Source: an uncultured Collinsella sp. (GTDB lineage Bacteria > Actinomycetota > Coriobacteriia > Coriobacteriales > Coriobacteriaceae). From it: 64,000 nt of DNA. The notes under the pieces are model-generated. The model did no database searches. It saw only the letters and a list, made by a program, of their open reading frames with translations, and was not told the origin of the DNA. The stretch lies in the NCBI GenBank assembly GCA_900544115.1, contig UQTW01000002.1, positions 62,001-126,000 of the forward strand, given 5' to 3'. The position numbers and the translations under genes are program-made. Below are positions 42,820-54,570 of the stretch, piece after piece. Every line of letters starts with the position of its first letter. Position 1 is the stretch's first letter.

Positions 42820-42860
42820 AAAACCTACCAAAATAAACCTGTCCCTACATGGCAGGTTTT
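42820..42860 (-). repeat. GTCCC-class hairpin at purF stop codon
   Basis: AAAACCTACC pairs with GGCAGGTTTT; the loop is AAATAAACCTGTCCCTA-like. On the minus strand the element starts with the TAA of purF, as the one at pth does. It may weaken or end transcription into purM. Confidence 0.75.
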
Positions 42861-44529
42861 AGGCCTCGCCGTGCTCCTCTTCCCAGCTGCGGTCGTCGTA
42901 TTTCTCGACCACGGCGTCGTCGTCAAAGTGAAGCGGCTTGTCCAGGTTGCGGGGCTTAAAGCCCTCCATGAACTTGTCGCGGCCAAAGCTCTCGGGAATC
43001 GCCACGGGGTAGCGTCCGGTAAAGCACGCATCGCAGTAACCGCCCTTGGGCATGACCTTAAGCAGGCCCTCGACCGAAAGGAAGGCCAGCGAATCGGCGC
43101 CGATATACTCGCAAATCTCGTCGACCGTCTTGTTGGCGCTGATAAGCTGCGACTGCACGTCGGTATCGATGCCGTAGAAGCACGGCCAGATGACCTCGGG
43201 CGAGTTGATGCGGATATGAATCTCCTTGGCGCCGGCGTTGCGCAGCATCCTGACGAGCTGCACCATGGTGGTGCCGCGCACGATGGAGTCGTCGATGACG
43301 ACCAGGCGCTTGCCCTCGATGTTGTCGCGCAGCGGGTTGAGCTTCATACGCACGCCCATGGCACGCAGCTCCTGCGTAGGCTCGATGAACGTACGGCCCA
43401 CGTAGCGGTTCTTGATAAGGCCCTCGCCAAAGGGAATGCCGCTCTCGTGCGAATATCCCTCCGCAGGCGGCAGACCGGAGTCGGGCACGCCGATGACCAG
43501 ATCGGCCTCGACGGGCTCCTCGTGTGCCAGCTGACGACCCATGTCGTAACGGCAGGCATAGACGCTCTTGCCGTTCATGATGGAGTCGGGGCGGGCAAAG
43601 TAGACCTGCTCAAAGATGCAGTTGGCGGGCTCTTCGGCTGCAGGCACGCCCTGCTCGGATACCAGGCCCTCGGCGCTGATGCGCAAGATCTCGCCGGGAC
43701 GGACGTCACGGACGTACTCGGCACCCACGATGTCGAGTGCGCAGGTCTCGGAAGCAACGACCCAGCCGCCGGCGCGCGTGACACGGACGGCGGAGTCGAC
43801 CGTCGCGGCGCCGTCCTGCGACGGCAGCTGCGAAACGGCTGCGGCATCGGCCTGGTCCAGACCCTCGTCCACCAGCTTGCCCAGCACGAGCGGGCGAATG
43901 CCGTGTGGATCGCGGAATGCGTAGAGCGCCTGCTCGTTGATGAGCGTCATGGCGTAGCCGCCGCGCACGAGCTCCATGGTCTTGCGAATACCCTCGCGCA
44001 GGTGGCCCGTACGCTGGGTAAAGTAGCCGATAAGCTTGGTCGCGACCTCGGAATCCGAATTGGAGAGGAACGGCACGCCCAGCTCGATCAGCTGACGGCG
44101 CAGCTCGTCGGTGTTGACGAGGGTGCCGTTGTGCGCGAGCGCGATAATGACGCTATTGATGGTAGAGAGGTGCGGCTGAGAGGCTTCCCAGCTCTTGGCA
44201 CCGGCAGTGCCGTAGCGCACATGACCCACGGCCAGCTGGCCGGAGAGCGTCGACAGGTCGGCGTTGGAGAACACGCGGTCGAGCAGGCCCAGATCTTTGC
44301 GGACCATAACCGTGCCGCCGTCACCCACGGCGATTCCAGCCGATTCCTGGCCACGGTGCTGCAGCGCACGCAGGCCAAAGTACGTCAGTCGAGCCACGTC
44401 GCGATCGGGCGCCCATACGCCGAAAATGCCACATTCCTCATGCAGCTGGTCGGAGTCCGGATCATACGTCGACATGGTGTTCACCTGTCCCGCGGCACGC
44501 TCGGCCGCGCGGATGGTTTCTTGAGACAT
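42859..44529 (-). CDS. purF: Amidophosphoribosyltransferase
   Basis: This is the committed step of purine synthesis. The propeptide ends at HEE before the catalytic Cys in CGIFGVW (Cys33 from the chosen start). Glutaminase motifs include GLRALQHRGQESAGIA, HVRYGT and SHNGTL-like AHNGTLVN; the PRPP site is VVIDDSIVRGTT. Cysteines typical of the [4Fe-4S] class are present (CALD, CRYD, GGYCDACFTGRYP). ATG 44475, preceded by AGGTG, would give a 14-residue propeptide closer to that of B. subtilis. Confidence 0.96.
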   Translation of the reverse strand: MSQETIRAAERAAGQVNTMSTYDPDSDQLHEECGIFGVWAPDRDVARLTYFGLRALQHRGQESAGIAVGDGGTVMVRKDLGLLDRVFSNADLSTLSGQLAVGHVRYGTAGAKSWEASQPHLSTINSVIIALAHNGTLVNTDELRRQLIELGVPFLSNSDSEVATKLIGYFTQRTGHLREGIRKTMELVRGGYAMTLINEQALYAFRDPHGIRPLVLGKLVDEGLDQADAAAVSQLPSQDGAATVDSAVRVTRAGGWVVASETCALDIVGAEYVRDVRPGEILRISAEGLVSEQGVPAAEEPANCIFEQVYFARPDSIMNGKSVYACRYDMGRQLAHEEPVEADLVIGVPDSGLPPAEGYSHESGIPFGEGLIKNRYVGRTFIEPTQELRAMGVRMKLNPLRDNIEGKRLVVIDDSIVRGTTMVQLVRMLRNAGAKEIHIRINSPEVIWPCFYGIDTDVQSQLISANKTVDEICEYIGADSLAFLSVEGLLKVMPKGGYCDACFTGRYPVAIPESFGRDKFMEGFKPRNLDKPLHFDDDAVVEKYDDRSWEEEHGEA

Positions 44530-44571
44530 GGTATCCCCTCAGAGCCTCGTATTTTTGGCGTTACCTGCCCT

Positions 44572-44577
44572 ATTATA
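44572..44577 (-). promoter_or_regulatory. -10 element of purF
   Basis: A perfect TATAAT on the minus strand lies 42 bp before the purF start. The -35 is not clear. I saw no purine riboswitch motif. Confidence 0.55.
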
Positions 44578-44816
44578 CGCACGGCAAGACAAGCACTCCC
44601 GCGCATGAACAGCGCTTTTTAAAAGCCCACCGAGCTAATAATCAGTTTTGTTGCCAAACATTTTATCGGTCTGTCCAGTGCAAGCGCCCGCCCCCCCCAG
44701 ATGGCCGCCGCGTCCACCGTTGGGGATTACAAAGTTGCAATTGGGACGTTCGTCCTGTCTTTTGGCAGGTCGGCGGCGTATCCTTATAACCTACAACAAA
44801 GCGAGAAAGGTTCTGT

Positions 44817-46046
44817 ATGGATCGAAACGAACTCGACCCCAGCGTCCCCAGCGCCACAGAGGTCAAGAAGATTCCCCTCATCATTAAGGTGTACGCCGTC
44901 CTGTGCATCCTTTCCGGCGTGGGCACGCTCCCGTCGGTCGCTGCCTTTATGTGGCAGGTCATCACGGCACTTGTTAACGGCAACGCCACCGAAAAGCTCG
45001 GCGACAACACGCTCGTCGCAGTCGGCCTTATCGTCGCCGGCATCATGCTCTCTGCGGCAAGCGCCGTCATCCTAATCATCTTTGGCCTGGACCTTATCAA
45101 AAACCAGCGCCGCAACGCCGCCCGCCTGTCCTACATCCTTATTGCATTCACCGTCGTCGAGCTTTTGGTCGACGTGATGCTCCAGGGCATCGGGCCCTTC
45201 CTGCTGCGTCCCGCGATCCAGCTCGGCATCCTCGTCGCACTTTCGGCAACCGTCGACCCCACGCTTCGTCAGGAGCGCGAACTGCAGCGCCGCCTGCAGG
45301 AGATGCTCGACCGCGACGCCGCCGCCGAGGGCATGCTCGGGCGCGATGAAACCGGCGAAGGCTACATCAAGCTCAACTACTTCAACCTGTTCTGGGTATT
45401 CTTTGTCTGCTGCGTGCTCGGCCTGATCGCCGAGGACATCTGGCACATGACGGTCGACGACCCGGGCGTCTACCAGAACCGCGCCGGCATGCTGTTTGGT
45501 CCCTTCAGTCCCATCTACGGATTTGGCGCCGTGCTCATGACCATGGTGCTTAACCGCTTCTACAAAAAGAACCCCATCATCATTTTCCTGGTGAGCGCCC
45601 TGCTCGGCGCCAGCTTTGAGGTGTTCGTGGGCTGGTTTATGCAGACCGCGTTTGGCGTGGTCTCGTGGAGCTACTCGCACATAACGCTGTTCGGTTTGCC
45701 CGATCCGCTCGTGGTCCTCACGGGCGGACGCACCTGCACGGGCTTCGCCTGCCTGTGGGGCCTGGGCGGCCTCATCTGGATCAAGCTGCTGCTGCCGAGG
45801 CTGCTTAAGCTTATCAACAAGATCCCCTGGAAGAGCCGCTACTCGGCCACCGTCATCTTTACCGTTATCATGCTGGTCGACGGCGTCATGACGCTGCAGT
45901 CGCTCGACTACTGGTACCAGCGCGTTAACGGCACGGAGCCGGACATTCCCGTCGCACAGTTCTACGGAGAGCACTTCGATAACGAGTACATGGAAAACCG
46001 CTTCCAGAGCATGACCATGAGCCCCAAGGATGCGACACGCGTATAG
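44817..46046 (+). CDS. Putative ABC transporter permease, CmpB type (409 aa)
   Basis: A membrane protein with several hydrophobic segments in the N-terminal part (residues 20-140) and a C-terminal PF06541-like core: FNLFWVFFVCCVLGLIAEDIWH, NRAGMLFGPFSPIYGFGAVLMT, LLGASFEVFVGWFMQTAFGVVSWSY-like sequence and GRTCTGFACLWGLGGLIW. The family is annotated as type IV ABC permease, but no ATPase partner is adjacent and the function is unknown. GAAAGG precedes the ATG. It converges on moaE with a shared terminator. Confidence 0.85.
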   Translation: MDRNELDPSVPSATEVKKIPLIIKVYAVLCILSGVGTLPSVAAFMWQVITALVNGNATEKLGDNTLVAVGLIVAGIMLSAASAVILIIFGLDLIKNQRRNAARLSYILIAFTVVELLVDVMLQGIGPFLLRPAIQLGILVALSATVDPTLRQERELQRRLQEMLDRDAAAEGMLGRDETGEGYIKLNYFNLFWVFFVCCVLGLIAEDIWHMTVDDPGVYQNRAGMLFGPFSPIYGFGAVLMTMVLNRFYKKNPIIIFLVSALLGASFEVFVGWFMQTAFGVVSWSYSHITLFGLPDPLVVLTGGRTCTGFACLWGLGGLIWIKLLLPRLLKLINKIPWKSRYSATVIFTVIMLVDGVMTLQSLDYWYQRVNGTEPDIPVAQFYGEHFDNEYMENRFQSMTMSPKDATRV

Positions 46047-46067
46047 CGCTCACCGCGCCCAAAACGC

Positions 46068-46108
46068 AAAATGCCCGCCGGTATCACACGTACCGGTGGG
46101 CATTTTTA
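46068..46108. terminator. Bidirectional terminator between CmpB-type gene and moaE
   Basis: AAAATGCCCGCCGGTA pairs with TACCGGTGGGCATTTTT around TCACACG. A-runs and T-runs on both sides suit both convergent genes. Confidence 0.85.
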
Positions 46109-46136
46109 TAAACGATCCTTCTATCGACGCAATCCT

Positions 46137-46553
46137 CTATGCCTCGCGCTCGACCTCACTCACGCATTCGTTCTTGATGGTGCCAACGAGCGCCTGCAGT
46201 GCATCGACCACGTGTGGGCGAATGTCCCCGCCGATAAGCACGAGCATGATGTCGTCACCTACGGAAAGCTCGCCGCTTGCCAGCCACACGCGCACATAGC
46301 CGATACCCGGCATCGCGCGCGTGGCCCCGATAGCAGACCGTACCTTTTCGGCGTCGTAGTCAAAGACCATGCCGCCCACCCTGTGGCCTGGTGCCACGCC
46401 ATCGGTCTCGACTCCGCGCACCTCGGCCTTGGGCGTCGCACGCACCACACCGTTATGCGTCAGATACATCCCGCAGCCTGCCGCCGAAGCATCGGCCTTG
46501 GCCTCGCGCAGCCAAGCATCAATCGAAGGCATCAATTTGCCACTCTCAAGCAT
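46137..46553 (-). CDS. moaE: Molybdopterin synthase catalytic subunit family (MoaE-like, 138 aa)
   Basis: HNGVVRATPK near residue 33, HRVGGMVFDYDAEKVR, PGIGYVRVWLASGELSVGDDIMLVLIGGDIRPHVVDAL and a C-terminal KNECVSEVE follow the MoaE pattern (HxGxVR, R.G.l.vGe..v.v.v.g.hR). MoaE with MoaD sulfurates precursor Z to molybdopterin. The usual WKKE end is replaced by KNECVSEVE, so activity is less certain. No other moa gene is in view. GGGAGAAAC precedes the ATG. Confidence 0.7.
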   Translation of the reverse strand: MLESGKLMPSIDAWLREAKADASAAGCGMYLTHNGVVRATPKAEVRGVETDGVAPGHRVGGMVFDYDAEKVRSAIGATRAMPGIGYVRVWLASGELSVGDDIMLVLIGGDIRPHVVDALQALVGTIKNECVSEVEREA

Positions 46554-46595
46554 CGTTTCTCCCTTACCGTCCCAAATTAGCTACTCTCGGGCAAT

Positions 46596-47594
46596 TTATT
46601 CATCAACGGGCGTGAGCACCATGACAGCGCGCGTGTTGCTCAGCGACAGTGAACGGCAGGTCACAAGCGTTACAACCTTGGTTGCCGAAGCGGCACGATC
46701 GGTGGCATCACTCGCCACGGCAGAGGCACCGTCGAGCATCTCGGACAGGTAGTTCTTGAGCCCGTCATCGCCCTCAAAATTGGGCGTGCGCGCCTTGGCA
46801 TACGTGTCCTCGACAACTTTGGTCGCCAGTGGTCGCAGCTTATACGTCGCATCGCGCGTGATGTAGTACACATATTCAATGCTATCGAACGTTGCCTGGT
46901 CAGTCGTATCCGAAATCACGTTGAACATCGACCCATCGTTCATATGGTGGCCGTAGATCGTGGTCTGCTGGTCGACCATTCCCGGCGCGGTGTCATCGCT
47001 ATCCAGGAAAATGGCGCCGGACGCGTTGGACGTGCCATCAAACAACGTGTTGAGGTATTTGGAGTTGTTGTTGGTCTGCACCACGGGATAGTTGATGTTG
47101 GTTCCCGGCACGTAAATCCAACCCACAATCTCGGGATTCGTCTGAGCAAGCGCATCAAAGTTGATAATCGGCACGCCGCTGGCGTCCTTATCGCTTACAT
47201 ATTGCTTCTCGATTTTCTGATACGAATCGCTCGCCTGCTTATAGCCAATCTGGGCATTAATAAAGATAGCGGCGGCGGCGACAATCAGGCCGATACCGAT
47301 GATGATGAGCAGGATAGGAATGATGGAGCGGCGCTTCTTACGCGGCAGCTCGGTGCAATCCGACGGCGCGGCATGCGATGAAGACCGGGGCGGCTTCTTA
47401 GCGGAGCTATAAGACGAAGGACGATATGCGGCCGGCGCGTCCTGTCGACGATGCGTCGCCGGTGTCACGGGGCGCGGCGCGCGCGGCTGCTGAGGAGAGG
47501 ATGTCCGACCCTGCTGTGCCGCACGGGCAGCACCCGGCTTCGACGGATCGGGAATCTGAGAAGCCTTGAATCGTTTTCCCTGATAATCGGACAT
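46596..47594 (-). CDS. srtB: Class B sortase (332 aa)
   Basis: A long basic, Pro/Ser/Arg-rich cytoplasmic part (about 90 residues) precedes one membrane segment (IPILLIIIGIGLIVAAAAIFI). The sortase domain has PEIVGWIYVPGTNINYPVVQ, the catalytic His in TTIYGHHMNDGSMF and the catalytic Cys in VTLVTC followed by an Arg in NTRAVMVL. Class B enzymes anchor heme-uptake or pilin-type proteins; no substrate with a sorting signal is beside it. The surface locus at 1-10740 could hold one beyond the window edge. Confidence 0.92.
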   Translation of the reverse strand: MSDYQGKRFKASQIPDPSKPGAARAAQQGRTSSPQQPRAPRPVTPATHRRQDAPAAYRPSSYSSAKKPPRSSSHAAPSDCTELPRKKRRSIIPILLIIIGIGLIVAAAAIFINAQIGYKQASDSYQKIEKQYVSDKDASGVPIINFDALAQTNPEIVGWIYVPGTNINYPVVQTNNNSKYLNTLFDGTSNASGAIFLDSDDTAPGMVDQQTTIYGHHMNDGSMFNVISDTTDQATFDSIEYVYYITRDATYKLRPLATKVVEDTYAKARTPNFEGDDGLKNYLSEMLDGASAVASDATDRAASATKVVTLVTCRSLSLSNTRAVMVLTPVDE

Positions 47595-47629
47595 GGCTCT
47601 CCTTATACTGCGGTGAAACGGCGGAACGC

Positions 47630-48094
47630 TTAGGCGTCAGCCATCTCCTGCTTCATCTTTTCGATAACCTTGCGGTACTCGGGGTCGCAGGCGCCCAGAA
47701 TCTGCGTGGCGTAGATGGCAGCGTTCTTGGCACCGTTAATGGCCACACAGGCAACGGGCACGCCCGAGGGCATCTGCACCATCGACAGCAGCGAGTCCAT
47801 ACCACCCAGATCGCTCGTCTTCATAGGCACGCCGATGACCGGCAGCGGCGTAAAGGCCGCCACGACACCGCCCAGGTGAGCAGCCTTGCCGGCAGCAGCG
47901 ATAATCACCTTGATGCCGCGGTCAGCAGCAGTCGAGGCCCACTCATGGACCTTCGCCGGCGTACGGTGCGCGCTTGCAATCACGAGCTCATAGGGCACGC
48001 CTAGCGCCTCGAGCTCGGCGGTGCAACCTTCCATAACGCCCAGATCGGACTTGGAGCCCATGATGATCCCGACAACCGGCTTCTGATCTGCCAT
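47630..48094 (-). CDS. purE: N5-carboxyaminoimidazole ribonucleotide mutase
   Basis: PurE (class I) converts N5-CAIR to CAIR. It has GIIMGSKSDLGVMEG, ASAHRTPAKVHEWA, IIAAAGKAAHLGGVVA, PVIGVPM and SLLSMVQMPSGVPVA in 154 residues. ATG 48094 follows AGGAGG at a 9-base spacing. The partner purK is not in the window. It lies directly upstream of the sortase gene (36 bp). Confidence 0.96.
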   Translation of the reverse strand: MADQKPVVGIIMGSKSDLGVMEGCTAELEALGVPYELVIASAHRTPAKVHEWASTAADRGIKVIIAAAGKAAHLGGVVAAFTPLPVIGVPMKTSDLGGMDSLLSMVQMPSGVPVACVAINGAKNAAIYATQILGACDPEYRKVIEKMKQEMADA

Positions 48095-48190
48095 AAACAA
48101 AGACCTCCTGTTGAGAGCGGTGACGCGGCGAATCCGCGACCCTTAACTACTGAGAGTAGTATAGCCGCTCCCGTCCCCGCGGTCTTTGTG

Positions 48191-48260
48191 GTGGCAGCTG
48201 AGCCTTTCCCTCGGGAACTGGGCTTCGCGAAGTTTCCCGAAGGAAAGGCTCAGCCGCCAC
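48191..48260 (+). repeat. Hairpin with conserved CTGGGCTTCGCGAAG loop, copy 1
   Basis: The arms GCTGAGCCTTTCC...TCGGGAA and TTCCCGAAGGAAAGGCTCAGC flank the loop (48218-48235). The same loop sequence, inverted, is in 48525-48609 with unrelated arms. Confidence 0.8.
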
Positions 48261-48410
48261 CCTGCGACCTTCCGGATATTGCTATGACGTACGTTTGCTG
48301 AAATAAATGAGTTCCGGTTGCTTCGCAAAGTCGTTCAGATAAAGCCTGGCCCGCCCGCGAAGCGCCCTGCGACCTACCGGGGATTGCCATGACGTACGTT
48401 GGCTGAAATA
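48260..48410. repeat. Two 46-bp direct repeats
   Basis: 48260-48305 and 48365-48410 share CCCTGCGACCT, CCGG, ATTGC, ATGACGTACGTT and GCTGAAATA with a few substitutions; the start-to-start distance is 105 bp. Confidence 0.8.
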
Positions 48411-48415
48411 TTAAC

Positions 48416-48462
48416 GTGGGATCCGCCGTTCGAACGAACGGCGGATCCCACACTCGTTTTTT
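48416..48462 (+). terminator. Perfect plus-strand terminator without a known gene
   Basis: 17-nt arms (GTGGGATCCGCCGTTCG and complement) with a 2-nt loop are followed 5 bases later by TTTTTT (48457-48462). No plus-strand gene lies upstream; both neighbours are on the minus strand. Confidence 0.7.
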
Positions 48463-48524
48463 ATTCAGCCCTAGTCATCACGCAAAGCCCCTTCCGCAGC
48501 ACACGGTGCGGCCAAGTCACCGCA

Positions 48525-48609
48525 GGCCGGGGCGGGAGGCGGTCCTTTCTCTCGGAAAACTTCGCGAAGCCCAGTTTCCGAGAGAAAGTGTCCGGCTGCC
48601 GCCCCGGCC
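48525..48609 (-). repeat. Hairpin with conserved CTGGGCTTCGCGAAG loop, copy 2
   Basis: Outer arms GGCCGGGGCGG/CCGCCCCGGCC and inner arms CTTTCTCTCGGAAA/TTTCCGAGAGAAAG surround AACTTCGCGAAGCCCAG (48558-48574), the complement of the loop of copy 1. It lies 12 bp after the carB stop. Confidence 0.8.
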
Positions 48610-48621
48610 GGCCAGCTCAAT

Positions 48622-51936
<3,315 letters not shown>

Positions 51937-51937
51937 G

Positions 51938-53377
51938 TTAGTTCTCCTCGGTCGCAGCGTTCTCGGACTCGGCGAAATTCCAGCCGGCGAGGCGGTCCTT
52001 CGCGGTGTCGATGTCCAGGTAGTTCTCCTCGCCGTCCATGAGTCGCGTAAAGGCGGTAAAGAGATAGTGGGCATCGGTGGGGCCAGGCGAAGCCTCGGGG
52101 TGGTACTGGACCGAGAAACACGGGGCGTCGAGCAGCTGGATGCCCTCGGCGGTGCCGTCGTTGAGGTTCACATGTGTCAGGCGAATGCGACCAAAGCGCT
52201 CGTTCATCACGACCGGCGCGATGCCGCGACGCACCCAGGCGCGCAGGTCGCCATCGGCCGCATGCTCGGTTTCGCCGCCGGAAAGCTCCGGAATCAGTTT
52301 GCCCAGACTGGGGAACAGCAGACCAAAGCCGTGGTTTTGCGCGGTGATCTCCACGCGACGGCTCACCAGATTCATAACCGGCTGGTTACCGCCACGGTGA
52401 CCGAATTTAAGCTTTTCCATTTGGGCGCCGCAGGCCAGGCTGATCATCTGGTGACCGAGGCAAATGCCAAAGACCGGCACCTTGCCGATCAGCTGCTGTA
52501 CCTGCTCATAGGTCTCCACCACGGCATCGGGGTCGCCGGGGCCGTTGGACAAAAAGACGCCATCGGGATTCATGTCGAGCACCTGCTGGGCGGGCGTATC
52601 CCACGGCACGACGGTGAGATCGCAGCCGGCACGGACCAGGCCCTCCAGAATACCGCGCTTCACACCGCAGTCGTAGGCGACCACTTTGTGACGGGCAGGA
52701 GCGGCAGCCGCAAGCGCAAAGTCATGCGTGGCAGGCAGGTCGGCGGCCACAAACTCGTGAGGCGCGGGGCAACTTACGGTCTTGACCAGGTTCTCGCCTA
52801 CCAGCGTGGGCGCAGCGGACAAGCGCTCGGCAAGCTCGTCGACGTCGAAGATCTCGGTCGAGATAATGCCCATCTTGGAACCATTGTCGCGCAGATGGCG
52901 CACCAGAGCGCGGGTGTCGATACCCTCGATAGCGACGATGCCGTGAGCGCGCAGGTACTCCGGCACGCTGACGGCCGAGCGCCAGTTAGAAGGCGTGGCG
53001 CACATATCGCGAACGATCATGCCGCGCATAGCCGGAGCGCTCGCAGGGCGCACGGCGTCGCCGGGGAAGGCCGACTGGACATCGGTCTCGTCGATACCGT
53101 AATTGCCGATCTGCGGATAGGTCATGGTTACAATTTGGCCGGCATAACTCGGGTCGGTCATGACCTCAAAGTAGCCCTCGAGCGAGGTGTTGAAGCAGAC
53201 TTCGCCGGTCGCGGTGCCCTCGGCGCCGCATGCACGTCCATAAAAAATGGTCCCATCCTCAAGATACAGGATACAGGGACCGCAGGTGCCCTTGCTGGTT
53301 TTGGCCAGCATACGCTGGCAAAGCTCGCTGGGCGCGAAGGTGCGGGCGGCAGCGCCCGCGGTATGGTTGTTCGCCAT
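51938..53377 (-). CDS. carA: Carbamoyl-phosphate synthase small subunit
   Basis: This is the glutamine amidotransferase subunit. The N-terminal domain has LYLEDGTIFYGRACG, GEVCFNTSLEGYFEVMTDPSYAGQI; the C-terminal class I GATase has VAYDCGVKRGI, LSNGPGDPDA, FGICLGHQM (nucleophile Cys), NHGF and QYHPEASPGPTDA (catalytic His/Glu). At 479 residues it is longer than the usual 360-380: about 30 extra N-terminal residues and about 40 extra at the C-terminus. ATG 53377 follows AAGGAGA. Confidence 0.96.
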   Translation of the reverse strand: MANNHTAGAAARTFAPSELCQRMLAKTSKGTCGPCILYLEDGTIFYGRACGAEGTATGEVCFNTSLEGYFEVMTDPSYAGQIVTMTYPQIGNYGIDETDVQSAFPGDAVRPASAPAMRGMIVRDMCATPSNWRSAVSVPEYLRAHGIVAIEGIDTRALVRHLRDNGSKMGIISTEIFDVDELAERLSAAPTLVGENLVKTVSCPAPHEFVAADLPATHDFALAAAAPARHKVVAYDCGVKRGILEGLVRAGCDLTVVPWDTPAQQVLDMNPDGVFLSNGPGDPDAVVETYEQVQQLIGKVPVFGICLGHQMISLACGAQMEKLKFGHRGGNQPVMNLVSRRVEITAQNHGFGLLFPSLGKLIPELSGGETEHAADGDLRAWVRRGIAPVVMNERFGRIRLTHVNLNDGTAEGIQLLDAPCFSVQYHPEASPGPTDAHYLFTAFTRLMDGEENYLDIDTAKDRLAGWNFAESENAATEEN

Positions 53378-53430
53378 AATTCTCCTTCCCGGTCTCACAG
53401 GACCGGCTTAAAGGTGTGTAGTTAGGCCTC

Positions 53431-53446
53431 GCGGTATTGTAACCGC
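53431..53446 (-). promoter_or_regulatory. carA -10 region inside a small palindrome
   Basis: GCGGT-ATTGTA-ACCGC has a minus-strand TACAAT (53436-53441) flanked by 5-bp arms, 54 bp before carA. AT-rich DNA follows upstream (53460-53525). An operator overlapping the promoter is possible. Confidence 0.45.
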
Positions 53447-53537
53447 AAGCATGCCTCATGGCGTTAATTTCATCGAAATGTTTACGAAATGATAATTATG
53501 ACTTTCTATGCATAATGATTATTTAATCCCCGTCCCA

Positions 53538-53579
53538 GAAAAATTATCCCGCGTGGGCTTGTGGCTCACGCGGGATAAT
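53538..53579 (-). terminator. Terminator of the 321-aa membrane protein gene
   Basis: ATTATCCCGCGTG pairs with CACGCGGGATAAT; on the minus strand TTTTTC follows. Confidence 0.85.
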
Positions 53580-53585
53580 GGCCTC

Positions 53586-54551
53586 TTACTTTTGCTTGTC
53601 CTGTTCCAGCAGATCGGACGGTGAGCGATCGGGCTTGCCGCCGCGGAAAATCTCGCGGCCATGCAGACGATGCTCCAGGTCACGTTCGGCCTTTTCCTCG
53701 TCAATCTTGGTCTGGCTCACCACCGGGTCCTCGATCAGCGACGAAACCGAGTTCACCTGTTTTTGAATGCGCTCGGCAATGGTGTCGTCCATGCTTACGA
53801 TGCGCATCTTCCAGTCGATACTCGTGGCGTTGGATGAGCTCTTGGTCCACACAAACGTCAAAATGGCGCTCTGATGACCCCGCGCGGGAAACATGCCAAA
53901 GAAGGAATCGTGCTGAATGTTGCTATCCTCGTCGATATAGGCGTGAACGTTATACACCACGCGGTCGATCTTATCGTTGAGCAGCGCGTTGGTCGCAAGC
54001 GCAGCGGCCTGAATCTGCCCGTTGGACAGCAGCTCGAGCTCGTTGGCAGACGATGTGTCCAACACCGTCACCTCGACCGTGCCCGTACGCTCATCAGCTT
54101 CATCGACGGTAAAGTCGAGCGGGAACTGCGTAAAGCCGTTGCCCCACTCAAGGCCGCCCTTCAGCGCCGTCGAAACGGTATCCACCGAAACGCTCTCGGA
54201 CAGGTTGGCGGTGTTCAGGCGTCGCATCACGCCGTAGCCAATCTGCATGCCCACAATCAGCACCAAGATGCCAATGACCACGGCCATGGCAGTCTTCGTA
54301 ATGGTATGGCTCACCTGCGAGCCCGAAGGGTCGTCCTCGGACAGCGGGTCGATATGTTTTGCCTGGCTCGCGCGGTCCTCGCTGCGCAGCTGCGCTAGCG
54401 CCGCTTTGTCACCGCGCTTGGCCGCAGCCTCCTTCTCACGCATGCGCTCGGTGCGCTTTTTGGCAAGCGTGGGATCCAAGACACCGGATGCATCGATTTC
54501 GGAGAATAACTCCGTCACTTCTTCCGGAGTCAAAGGGTTCTTGTCAGCCAT
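53586..54551 (-). CDS. Single-pass membrane protein of unknown function (321 aa)
   Basis: I do not recognise a family. A charged cytoplasmic part of about 85 residues (Lys/Glu/Arg/Ala-rich, probably helical) is followed by one hydrophobic segment (AMAVVIGILVLIVGMQIGYGVM), then an outer domain of about 210 residues with a likely beta-rich part (TGTVEVTVLDTSSANELE, VVYNVHAYIDEDSNIQHDSFF) and a charged C-terminus. It starts 19 bp after the ABC exporter gene, so the two are probably co-transcribed and may act together. Confidence 0.75.
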   Translation of the reverse strand: MADKNPLTPEEVTELFSEIDASGVLDPTLAKKRTERMREKEAAAKRGDKAALAQLRSEDRASQAKHIDPLSEDDPSGSQVSHTITKTAMAVVIGILVLIVGMQIGYGVMRRLNTANLSESVSVDTVSTALKGGLEWGNGFTQFPLDFTVDEADERTGTVEVTVLDTSSANELELLSNGQIQAAALATNALLNDKIDRVVYNVHAYIDEDSNIQHDSFFGMFPARGHQSAILTFVWTKSSSNATSIDWKMRIVSMDDTIAERIQKQVNSVSSLIEDPVVSQTKIDEEKAERDLEHRLHGREIFRGGKPDRSPSDLLEQDKQK

Positions 54552-54570
54552 AAACTTCCTGTCATATCAA

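Larger units (their letters stand above)
48101..48621. other. Gene-free region with hairpin elements
   Basis: It contains a 70-bp hairpin (48191-48260), two 46-bp direct repeats (48260-48305 and 48365-48410), a perfect plus-strand terminator (48416-48462) and an 85-bp hairpin (48525-48609). Small reading frames here follow the repeats and are not credible genes. Confidence 0.7.

Noticed and set aside
44530..44816. Possible purine riboswitch before purF
   Set aside because: No conserved three-way-junction sequence could be seen; only a -10 element is supported.
53447..53530. ArgR-type boxes upstream of carA
   Set aside because: AT-rich sequence resembles half-sites but no pair of TNTGAAT/ATTCANA-like boxes at the right spacing is convincing.
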